Assembly: GCA_900544425.1 (NCBI GenBank)
Contig: UQUX01000116.1
Location: forward strand, 1 to 5,479
From: an uncultured Collinsella sp.
GTDB lineage: Bacteria; Actinomycetota; Coriobacteriia; Coriobacteriales; Coriobacteriaceae
DNA: 5,479 nucleotides
Direction: 5' to 3'
The stretch's first letter is position 1; every line of letters begins with the position of its first letter. Both the position numbers and the translations under genes were made by a program. The notes beneath the pieces are model-generated. The model was not told the DNA's origin and did not search any database. It saw only the letters and a program-made list of their open reading frames with translations. Positions 1 through 4,248 of the stretch are shown piece after piece.

Positions 1-39
1 CTAACCCGGTGATCCGTTTTCCTCCGTCCCCAAGGGATC

Positions 40-67
40 AAAAAACCGCCCCCGGAGGAGCGGTTTT
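40..67 (-). terminator. Intrinsic terminator of the YerC-family gene
   Basis: Arms at 42-49 (AAAACCGC) and 60-67 (GCGGTTTT) form a perfect 8-bp stem with a 10-base loop. Read leftward, the stem is followed by six T residues (the A run at 40-45). It lies 23 bases past the stop codon of the leftward gene at 90-389, so it is best read as that gene's terminator. The A/T tracts on both sides mean it could also stop rightward transcription. Confidence 0.8.
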
Positions 68-89
68 GAACAATTGGTTTTGCCGCGGC

Positions 90-389
90 CTACTCGCCAT
101 CCTCCAGCTTAATGAGGATCTTGCGGTAGCCACCGTACTCGCCGTTGAGCGCCTTGGACACACGGCTCACCGTGGTGGACGAAGCGCCGGTACGCGCCTG
201 AACCTCGACATAGGGCTCGCCCTCGTCCAGGTAACGCGCGACCTGCAGACGCTGCGATAGATCGCAAATCTCACGCGGCGTGCAGATATCGGTCAAAAAC
301 GCTTGGATATCTTTCTCGTCGTCCAAAAGGCTAAATGCGTGGACCAGCTGCTTGACATCAGGCTTGTCAAACATGTTCTCGATATTCAT
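90..389 (-). CDS. YerC/YecD-family TrpR-like DNA-binding protein
   Basis: This is a 99-residue predicted transcription regulator of the YerC/YecD branch of the TrpR superfamily. The family is helical with a C-terminal helix-turn-helix, and its targets are mostly unknown. Visible family marks are FLTDICTPREI (31-41), the SQRLQVARYLDEG helix (45-57), and the HTH, whose recognition part TGASSTTVSRVSKAL (67-81) is followed by the typical GEYGGYR (83-89). Length matches the family (about 100 residues). The ATG at 387-389 is preceded by GGCGGTGATC (391-400, minus), which matches 9 of 10 bases of the ideal anti-16S complement and sits with its core 6 bases from the start. It appears to be monocistronic, with a promoter near 495-525 and the terminator at 40-67. 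No neighbour suggests the regulon. A tryptophan-binding role cannot be inferred, because YerC proteins are not established TrpR orthologues. Confidence 0.93.
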   Translation of the reverse strand: MNIENMFDKPDVKQLVHAFSLLDDEKDIQAFLTDICTPREICDLSQRLQVARYLDEGEPYVEVQARTGASSTTVSRVSKALNGEYGGYRKILIKLEDGE

Positions 390-465
390 CGATCACCGCC
401 AAACCCGCCAAAAGGCATCGAAGTTGATACTGGCATCGGGCATCGCTCGCCCGTTCTATGCAATA

Positions 466-489
466 GGGCAACACCTGTGGCTTTTGCCC
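466..489 (-). promoter_or_regulatory. Hairpin at the predicted 5' end of the YerC-family mRNA
   Basis: A perfect 6-bp stem (GGGCAA/TTGCCC) with a 12-base loop. On the minus strand its first G (489) lies 6 bases past the -10 box at 495-500, the expected transcription start. The mRNA would therefore begin with this stem-loop, about 75 bases before the ribosome binding site. Such 5'-terminal stems can protect an mRNA from decay; that role here is inference. Confidence 0.4.
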
Positions 490-494
490 GTAGC

Positions 495-525
495 AGTTTA
501 GCACACCACCAAACTAAAGCGACAA
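495..525 (-). promoter_or_regulatory. Predicted promoter of the YerC-family gene
   Basis: On the minus strand an extended -10, TG-C-TAAACT, has its hexamer at 495-500. A weak -35, TTGTCG (520-525), is separated from it by 19 bases, slightly long but tolerable with a TGn extension. The predicted start is near 488-489, leaving an untranslated leader of about 100 bases. No other -10 as good was seen closer to the gene. Confidence 0.45.
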
Positions 526-711
526 GACTCTCTGCCAGCGGCGCATTTTTTAGGACGAGCGCCGTTTTGAAACCGAATGCGCACGCAAGCTCCACGAATA
601 TCTGAGACAATGGGCGCCCAAACAAGGCCGTGCCCCGCACCCATCCAAGTTGCAAAGGCATGCGCCCCTCACGCTCCCTCACCACGCCATGCGCAAGAAA
701 GGATTCACACC

Positions 712-1077
712 ATGCGCTTTTTGCTCAACTGGCTTTTGACCTCAATCGCCATCGCGATCGCAACGTTTCTCGTCCCCGGCATTCAGCCCTTCGGCATGGC
801 AGACGCCTGGGTCTGTTTTGCCTTCGTGGGACTGTTCCTCAACATCGTCGACTCGCTCGTCAAGCCGTTCCTGACGGTCATCTCACTGCCGCTCACTATT
901 ATCACGCTTGGTATTTTTCAGCTCGTAGTCAACAGCTTTATGCTCGAGCTGGCCAGCTACCTGTCGGTCAATCTGCTGGGCGCGGGTATCTCCATTGCCA
1001 GCTTTGGATCGGCCTTTATGGGCAGCATCCTGGTATCCATCATGCGCAGCATTCTCGACAGCGTCGCCAGGAACTAA
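712..1077 (+). CDS. YvlD-type four-helix membrane protein ('phage holin family 4')
   Basis: A 121-residue integral membrane protein of the family usually labelled mycobacterial-type phage holin 4 (Pfam Phage_holin_4_2; Bacillus YvlD belongs here). Four hydrophobic segments are visible at about 4-22, 31-46, 57-82 and 92-115. The family signature is present: VPGIQP after helix 1, NIVDSLVKPFLTVISLPLTIITLG (44-67) bridging helices 2 and 3, and NSFMLELASYL (74-84). There is no signal peptide apart from helix 1. The ATG at 712 was chosen because AAAGGA (698-703) sits 8 bases upstream and the protein then begins MRFLLNWLL, as relatives do; the frame stays open upstream to an ATG at 577, but that stretch looks non-coding. 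Despite the name, single chromosomal members like this are not evidence of a prophage, and the function is unknown (membrane stress is suggested for some relatives). No other phage gene is nearby. Confidence 0.92.
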   Translation: MRFLLNWLLTSIAIAIATFLVPGIQPFGMADAWVCFAFVGLFLNIVDSLVKPFLTVISLPLTIITLGIFQLVVNSFMLELASYLSVNLLGAGISIASFGSAFMGSILVSIMRSILDSVARN

Positions 1078-1113
1078 AGCGACCGGATTCGGGCCGCCAC
1101 AACACACCTAAAG

Positions 1114-1151
1114 AAGGCCGTCCATCGCAACGATGGGCGGCCTTGTCATTT
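1114..1151. terminator. Bidirectional terminator between convergent genes
   Basis: A 14-bp stem, 1114-1127 with 1131-1144, contains one G-T wobble and is closed by a 3-base CAA loop. It is followed rightward by the modest T-rich tract TTGTCATTTGT and leftward by TTCTTTAGG. It lies between the stop codons of the membrane-protein gene (1077) and the convergent Rrf2 gene (1214), so it probably serves both. Confidence 0.8.
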
Positions 1152-1213
1152 GTCGAGCCTCAGAGGGCAAGAAAATCCAGCATTTCTGCCCCGTCCCCCA
1201 ATGGCAGGTGGGA

Positions 1214-1642
1214 CTAGATGACGTAGTCGTAGCCCTCGTTGGGGGCAACGAGGGCATCGAGCGTCACACCGTCGAGGTAGTCGTTGATGAGCTTGTCCAG
1301 GTTCTTCCAAACGTCGAGCGTGGGGCACTCATCAGATCGTGAGCAGCCCTTGCAGTCGCCGTCCAGGCATGCGACCGGTGCCAGGCTGCCCTCGGTCAGG
1401 CGCAGGATCTCGCCCACCGTGTACTGCTCGGGCGGGCGCGTGAGCACGTAGCCGCCGCCCTTGCCGCGCATGCCCGAGAGCATATTGGCGCGCACGAGCG
1501 TGGCCAAAATGTTCTCCAGATATTTCTCCGAAATCCCCTGACGCGCGGCGATCTCTTTGAGGGGAATGCGGCCTGCCGCCTGGTGCTCGGCCAGGTCGAC
1601 CATAACGCGCAGGGCATACCTGCCCTTTGTGGAAACCAACAT
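1214..1642 (-). CDS. Rrf2-family (IscR/CymR-like) transcription regulator with cysteine cluster
   Basis: A 142-residue winged-helix regulator of the Rrf2 family, whose members sense Fe-S status, nitric oxide or cysteine. The family pattern is clear: MLVSTKGRYALRVMVDLA (1-18), IPLKEIAARQGISEKYLENIL (26-46) with the recognition helix, and the wing MRGKGGGYVLTRP (58-70). Four cysteines follow, Cys92, Cys97, Cys100 and Cys106 (C-x4-C-x2-C-x5-C), then PTLDVWKNLD. E. coli IscR has three cysteines (92, 98, 104) and a histidine as cluster ligands. A cluster-binding role here is therefore plausible but inferred, and CymR, the cysteine regulator, lacks such a cluster. The ATG at 1640-1642 gives the conserved N-terminus; GAAAGG (1654-1659, minus) lies 11 bases upstream, slightly far. 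The gene is transcribed divergently from cysK, 253 bases away, which suggests it regulates cysK and itself. The stop codon lies inside a GTCCC/GGGAC repeat (1193-1214). Confidence 0.94.
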   Translation of the reverse strand: MLVSTKGRYALRVMVDLAEHQAAGRIPLKEIAARQGISEKYLENILATLVRANMLSGMRGKGGGYVLTRPPEQYTVGEILRLTEGSLAPVACLDGDCKGCSRSDECPTLDVWKNLDKLINDYLDGVTLDALVAPNEGYDYVI

Positions 1643-1678
1643 ATATATTGCTGCCTTTCGGTCTTTTAATCCGTAGAA

Positions 1679-1706
1679 ATTCTAGCCGAAATATTGGTTT
1701 TGAAAA
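1679..1706 (-). promoter_or_regulatory. Candidate promoter of the Rrf2 gene
   Basis: On the minus strand TTTTCA (1701-1706), a 16-base spacer and TAGAAT (1679-1684) make a fair -35/-10 pair. The start would be near 1672, leaving a leader of about 30 bases. A good isolated -35 (TTGACG, 1717-1722) lies just upstream but has no matching -10 at proper spacing. Confidence 0.4.
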
Positions 1707-1759
1707 TACCTATTCCCGTCAAGCTGGTTAATCGACTCGTAATAATCTTCTATTTCCTA

Positions 1760-1788
1760 TTGCGTTACTAGGGTTTAGTGTCTACTAT
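1760..1788 (+). promoter_or_regulatory. Predicted cysK promoter
   Basis: TTGCGT (1760-1765), a spacer of exactly 17 bases and TACTAT (1783-1788) form the best-spaced promoter in the window. The expected start is A1796, giving a leader of 100 bases. The -35 overlaps the last of three CTATTNC boxes (1757-1763), a possible regulator site. Confidence 0.6.
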
Positions 1789-1795
1789 GCTTGCC

Positions 1796-1839
1796 AACAG
1801 CAAAACGAACAACCTATAAGGTTTGTGGGTTTCGCTGTT
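1796..1839 (+). promoter_or_regulatory. Long imperfect hairpin in the cysK leader, containing a palindrome
   Basis: From the predicted first base of the mRNA, AACAGC (1796-1801) pairs with GCTGTT (1834-1839). After an A/C mismatch, AAAC (1803-1806) pairs with GTTT (1829-1832). After a 2x2 internal loop, ACAACC (1809-1814) pairs with GGTTTGT (1820-1826) with one bulge, closed by TATAA. In DNA the tip is a 13-bp palindrome, AACCTATAAGGTT (1811-1823), which could instead be an operator just after the start site. A smaller stem, ACCGT 1846-1850 with ACGGT 1859-1863, follows. No T-tract follows either stem, so this is not a terminator, and it matches no riboswitch class I recognise. Confidence 0.5.
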
Positions 1840-1895
1840 ACACACACCGTAAAACCACACGGTATCCAGTCATTTGAACACTTTGGAGGTTCACC

Positions 1896-2834
1896 ATGAG
1901 CAATGTTTACACGTCCATCGATCAGCTTATCGGCCACACTCCGCTTCTGGAGCTCACTCACTTTGAGGCCGATGAGGACCTCAAGGCCCGCGTGCTCGTC
2001 AAGCTGGAATACTTCAACCCCGCCGGCTCCGTCAAAGACCGCGTCGCCAAGAACATGATCGACGAGGCCGAGAAGGCCGGCAAGCTCGTGCGCGGCGGCG
2101 ACTACACCATCATCGAGCCCACGAGCGGCAACACCGGCGTCGGCATCGCCTCGGTGGCGGCGGCTCGCGGCTACAAGGTGATCATCACCATGCCCGAGAC
2201 CATGTCCGTCGAGCGCCGCAAGCTTATGCAGGCATATGGCGCACAGCTCGTACTCACCGACGGTTCCAAGGGCATGAAGGGCGCTATCGCCAAGGCCGAG
2301 GAGCTGCAGAAGGAGACCCCCAACAGCATTATCGCCGGCCAGTTTGTAAACCCCGCCAACCCTGCCATCCACAAGGCCACGACCGGCCCCGAGATCTGGG
2401 ATGACACCGACGGCGAGGTCGACATCTTCGTCGCCGGCGTCGGCACCGGCGGCACCGTGACCGGCGTGGGCGAGTTCCTCAAGGAGCAGAACCCCGAGAT
2501 TCAGGTTGTCGCCGTCGAGCCCGCCACTTCCCCAGTGCTCTCCAAGGGCCAGGCCGGCCCGCACAAGATCCAGGGTATCGGCGCCGGCTTTGTGCCCGAC
2601 GTCCTCGACACCCAGGTCTATGACGAGATCATCCCCGTCGAGAACGACGACGCCTTTGCCACCGGCCGCGCCGTGGGCCACAAGGAGGGCGTGCTCGTGG
2701 GCATTTCGTCCGGCGCCGCCGTGTGGGCCGCACTGCAGCTGGCCAAGCGCCCCGAGAACGAGGGCAAGACCATCGTGGCTCTGCTTGCCGACACCGGTGA
2801 GCGCTACCTGTCCACGGCACTCTTCCAGGACTAG
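1896..2834 (+). CDS. cysK: Cysteine synthase (O-acetylserine sulfhydrylase)
   Basis: A 312-residue cytosolic PLP enzyme that makes cysteine and acetate from O-acetylserine and sulfide, the last step of cysteine synthesis. All hallmarks are present: the IGHTPLLEL opening (12-20), the PLP lysine Lys47 in NPAGSVKDR, the substrate-binding loop PTSGNTG (75-81), the phosphate-binding GVGTGGT (181-187), the serine pair in GISSGAA (269-275) that contacts the PLP ring nitrogen, and the C-terminal ERYLST (302-307). Length matches bacterial CysK; there is no CBS domain, so it is not cystathionine beta-synthase. The ATG at 1896 follows GGAGG (1885-1889) by 6 bases. The sulfide-using CysK type fits better than CysM, but the substrate is not proven by sequence. 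The serine acetyltransferase partner (CysE) is not in the window. It is divergent from the Rrf2 regulator and has its own promoter and structured leader, so control by that regulator is likely. Confidence 0.97.
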   Translation: MSNVYTSIDQLIGHTPLLELTHFEADEDLKARVLVKLEYFNPAGSVKDRVAKNMIDEAEKAGKLVRGGDYTIIEPTSGNTGVGIASVAAARGYKVIITMPETMSVERRKLMQAYGAQLVLTDGSKGMKGAIAKAEELQKETPNSIIAGQFVNPANPAIHKATTGPEIWDDTDGEVDIFVAGVGTGGTVTGVGEFLKEQNPEIQVVAVEPATSPVLSKGQAGPHKIQGIGAGFVPDVLDTQVYDEIIPVENDDAFATGRAVGHKEGVLVGISSGAAVWAALQLAKRPENEGKTIVALLADTGERYLSTALFQD

Positions 2835-2930
2835 GGCCTCGCCCATAGGTTGAGCCCAGGACGAATCGGTCTCCTCTCTCCCGGCAGTCTAAGCCCATCC
2901 CATCAGGGCGCTCCACGAGTCGTCCGAACT

Positions 2931-2939
2931 TGCTACAAT
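2931..2939 (+). promoter_or_regulatory. Possible mnmA promoter (extended -10)
   Basis: TG-C-TACAAT is a near-consensus extended -10 with hexamer at 2934-2939. No good -35 is found 16-18 bases upstream (CTCCAC at 2911-2916). The start would fall at about 2944-2946, which is the first arm of the hairpin at 2944-2971. No other promoter candidate lies between that hairpin and mnmA. Confidence 0.4.
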
Positions 2940-2943
2940 GTCT

Positions 2944-2982
2944 GCGGCGCGGAACCAGCCTCCCGCGCCGCTTTTCTTTTTT
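2944..2982 (+). terminator. Strong intrinsic terminator hairpin between cysK and mnmA
   Basis: GCGGCGCGG (2944-2952) pairs perfectly with CCGCGCCGC (2963-2971), nine G-C pairs, with a 10-base loop. It is followed by TTTTCTTTTTT (2972-2982). It is the only terminator-like structure after cysK, so it most simply ends cysK transcription. It lies only 14 bases before the mnmA ribosome binding site, so it could also act as an attenuator for mnmA. Confidence 0.85.
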
Positions 2983-2996
2983 GGCCACATGCCACC

Positions 2997-3002
2997 AAGG
3001 AG
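2997..3002 (+). promoter_or_regulatory. Ribosome binding site that fixes the mnmA start
   Basis: AAGGAG lies 9 bases before the ATG at 3012. The reading frame is open back to an ATG at 2850, but that 54-residue extension would run through the terminator hairpin and lacks family similarity, so the start at 3012 is preferred. Confidence 0.85.
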
Positions 3003-3011
3003 AACCTCCCC

Positions 3012-4112
3012 ATGCACAACAAGCGCGTGCTCGTCGCCATGAGTGGCGGCGTCGATTCCAGCGTGACTGCATATCTGCTCAAGCGCCAGGGTTACGAATG
3101 TGTCGGCGCCACTATGCGACTCACTTGCCCCGCGCCCGATCCCGTCACGAGCATGAGTAAGGTCGACCGCGACATCGCCGATGCAAAGGCCGTCGCCGAG
3201 CGGCTGGGGATACCCCACCACGTGCTCGACCTGCAGCAGACCTTCGACCGCAGCGTTATCGAGCGCTTCGTGACTGCCTATCAGGAGGGGTTGACGCCCA
3301 ATCCGTGCATTATCTGCAACCGCCATATTAAGTTTGGCGCGCTGCTCGATGCGGCGCTCGATATGGGCTGCGACTACATCGCCACGGGCCACTACGCAAA
3401 GACGAGCCAGGCGCCCGACGGCACCTGGCAGCTACATCGCGGCGAAGATCCCAAGAAGGACCAGAGCTACTTTTTGTATTCGCTCACGCAGGAGCGCCTG
3501 GCGCGCACGATCTTTCCGCTGGCTGGGCTGGACAAAGAGCGCGACGTGCGCCGCATTGCCGCCGAGCGGGGCTTCATCAACGCCAAGAAGGCCGAGAGCG
3601 AGGATATCTGCTTTATCGCGGACGGCGACTACGCGGGCTATATCGAGCGCCGCTGCGGACATGCCGCCGAGCCGGGCGATATTGTATGGCGCGACGGCAG
3701 CGTGGTCGGACGCCATAACGGCGCGCTGCGCTATACCATCGGCCAGCGCAAAGGCTTGGGCGTCGCGATGGCGCACCCCGTGTACGTAACGGGCGTCGAT
3801 GCCGCCAACAACATTGTGCATCTGGGCGAGGCCGAGGACCTGACGGCCACAGCGCTCACGGCCAATGACTGGATCTGGAGCGCGCCAGCAGAGCGCATGG
3901 AGGCCGAGCTCAATGCGGGCGGCATTCGCGTGGGCGCCAAGTACCGCTACCGTCAAAAGGACCAGGCAGCGACCCTTACACGTGGCGCCGACGGGCAAAT
4001 GCTGCTAACTTTTGCCGAGCCGCAGCGAGCCATCGCCCCCGGCCAGGCAGTCGTTATCTATCGCGGCGACGTCGTCTTGGGCGGCGGCACCGTTACGGCA
4101 GCCATCAGGTAG
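3012..4112 (+). CDS. mnmA: tRNA-specific 2-thiouridylase MnmA
   Basis: A 366-residue cytosolic enzyme that adenylates C2 of the wobble uridine (U34) of Lys, Glu and Gln tRNAs and replaces its oxygen with sulfur delivered from a cysteine desulfurase. The PP-loop ATP site SGGVDSS is at 11-17. NPCIICNRHIKFG (97-109) carries the active cysteine Cys102, and SEDICFI (196-202) carries the second, Cys200, matching Cys102 and Cys199 of E. coli. Other marks are ATGHYA (124-129), KDQSYFLYSL (149-158) and YTIGQRKGLG (241-250); the C-terminal beta-barrel (about 250-366) is complete, ending in GDVVLGGGTV. Length is normal (E. coli 368). One difference is that the residue three before Cys102 is Cys99, where E. 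coli has Asp, giving CxxC. The gene follows cysK by 177 bases with a strong hairpin between. The desulfurase partner is not in the window. Confidence 0.97.
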   Translation: MHNKRVLVAMSGGVDSSVTAYLLKRQGYECVGATMRLTCPAPDPVTSMSKVDRDIADAKAVAERLGIPHHVLDLQQTFDRSVIERFVTAYQEGLTPNPCIICNRHIKFGALLDAALDMGCDYIATGHYAKTSQAPDGTWQLHRGEDPKKDQSYFLYSLTQERLARTIFPLAGLDKERDVRRIAAERGFINAKKAESEDICFIADGDYAGYIERRCGHAAEPGDIVWRDGSVVGRHNGALRYTIGQRKGLGVAMAHPVYVTGVDAANNIVHLGEAEDLTATALTANDWIWSAPAERMEAELNAGGIRVGAKYRYRQKDQAATLTRGADGQMLLTFAEPQRAIAPGQAVVIYRGDVVLGGGTVTAAIR

Positions 4113-4126
4113 CCCCATCTCCTTCA

Positions 4127-4197
4127 TAAGTTGCGGTGAAATAGGGACTGTTTGGTGGTTTTAAACGCTTAAACAGTCCCTATTTCACCGCAACTTA
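4127..4197. repeat. Perfect 27-bp inverted repeat, TA-flanked; REP- or MITE-like element
   Basis: The arm at 4127-4153 is the exact reverse complement of 4171-4197, 27 of 27 bases, around a 17-base centre. The outermost bases are TA on each side (4127-4128 and 4196-4197), so the body could be 4129-4195 between a duplicated TA. Neither side has a T-run, so it is not a typical intrinsic terminator, though it may still impede transcription between the convergent mnmA and peptidase genes. The core AATAGGGACTGTTT resembles the GGGAC-type extragenic repeats that accompany REP-associated transposases in other bacteria; this is recollection, not a search. It encodes nothing. Confidence 0.8.
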
Positions 4198-4204
4198 GAG
4201 AGGA

Positions 4205-4240
4205 CGGCCTCGGTCGGTACTGCTGTGTCAGCCGAGGCCG
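4205..4240 (-). terminator. Hairpin downstream of the M42 peptidase gene, probable terminator
   Basis: CGGCCTCGG (4205-4213) pairs perfectly with CCGAGGCCG (4232-4240) around an 18-base loop, 8 bases past the peptidase stop codon. Leftward it is followed only by a mixed pyrimidine tract (TCCTCTCT), so it would be a weak intrinsic terminator. The inverted repeat at 4127-4197 lies immediately beyond and may help. Confidence 0.55.
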
Positions 4241-4248
4241 CTGCTCCC

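Larger units (their letters stand above)
390..711. other. 322-base intergenic region between divergent genes
   Basis: No gene is convincing in this gap. It holds the leftward promoter and leader of the YerC-family gene. A small hairpin lies in that leader (CGGGC 437-441 with GCCCG 449-453). A second hairpin (CGGCGC 539-544 with GCGCCG 559-564, then TTTT at 565-568) looks like a weak rightward terminator, but no rightward gene lies before it. For the rightward membrane-protein gene only a poor -10 candidate (GACAAT, 606-611, no good -35) was found, so its promoter is unresolved. The region 612-697 is GC-rich and featureless. Confidence 0.6.

Noticed and set aside
386..685. Leftward 99-codon open frame ending in a 4-base overlap with the YerC-family start
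   Set aside because: The product resembles no family, has odd composition, and spans the predicted promoter and leader of the YerC-family gene. The stop/start overlap is probably chance.
577..711. N-terminal extension of the YvlD-type protein to an upstream ATG
   Set aside because: The extension is low-complexity, lacks a ribosome site, and precedes a normal start with AAAGGA at ideal spacing.
712..1077. Prophage remnant, because of the 'holin' family name
   Set aside because: No lysin, integrase or structural gene is nearby, and this family is widespread as single chromosomal genes.
1796..1895. T-box or S-box riboswitch upstream of cysK
   Set aside because: The 100-base leader lacks the T-box GGTGGNACC motif, a terminator/antiterminator pair and any SAM aptamer core.
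1785..2846. Long leftward open frame (353 codons) opposite cysK
   Set aside because: It is a GC-rich shadow of a strongly conserved gene; its translation is alanine, glycine, leucine and valine rich with no recognisable motif.
2850..3011. 54-residue N-terminal extension of MnmA
   Set aside because: It would be translated through a strong terminator, and the PP-loop of MnmA normally lies about ten residues from the start, as it does from 3012.
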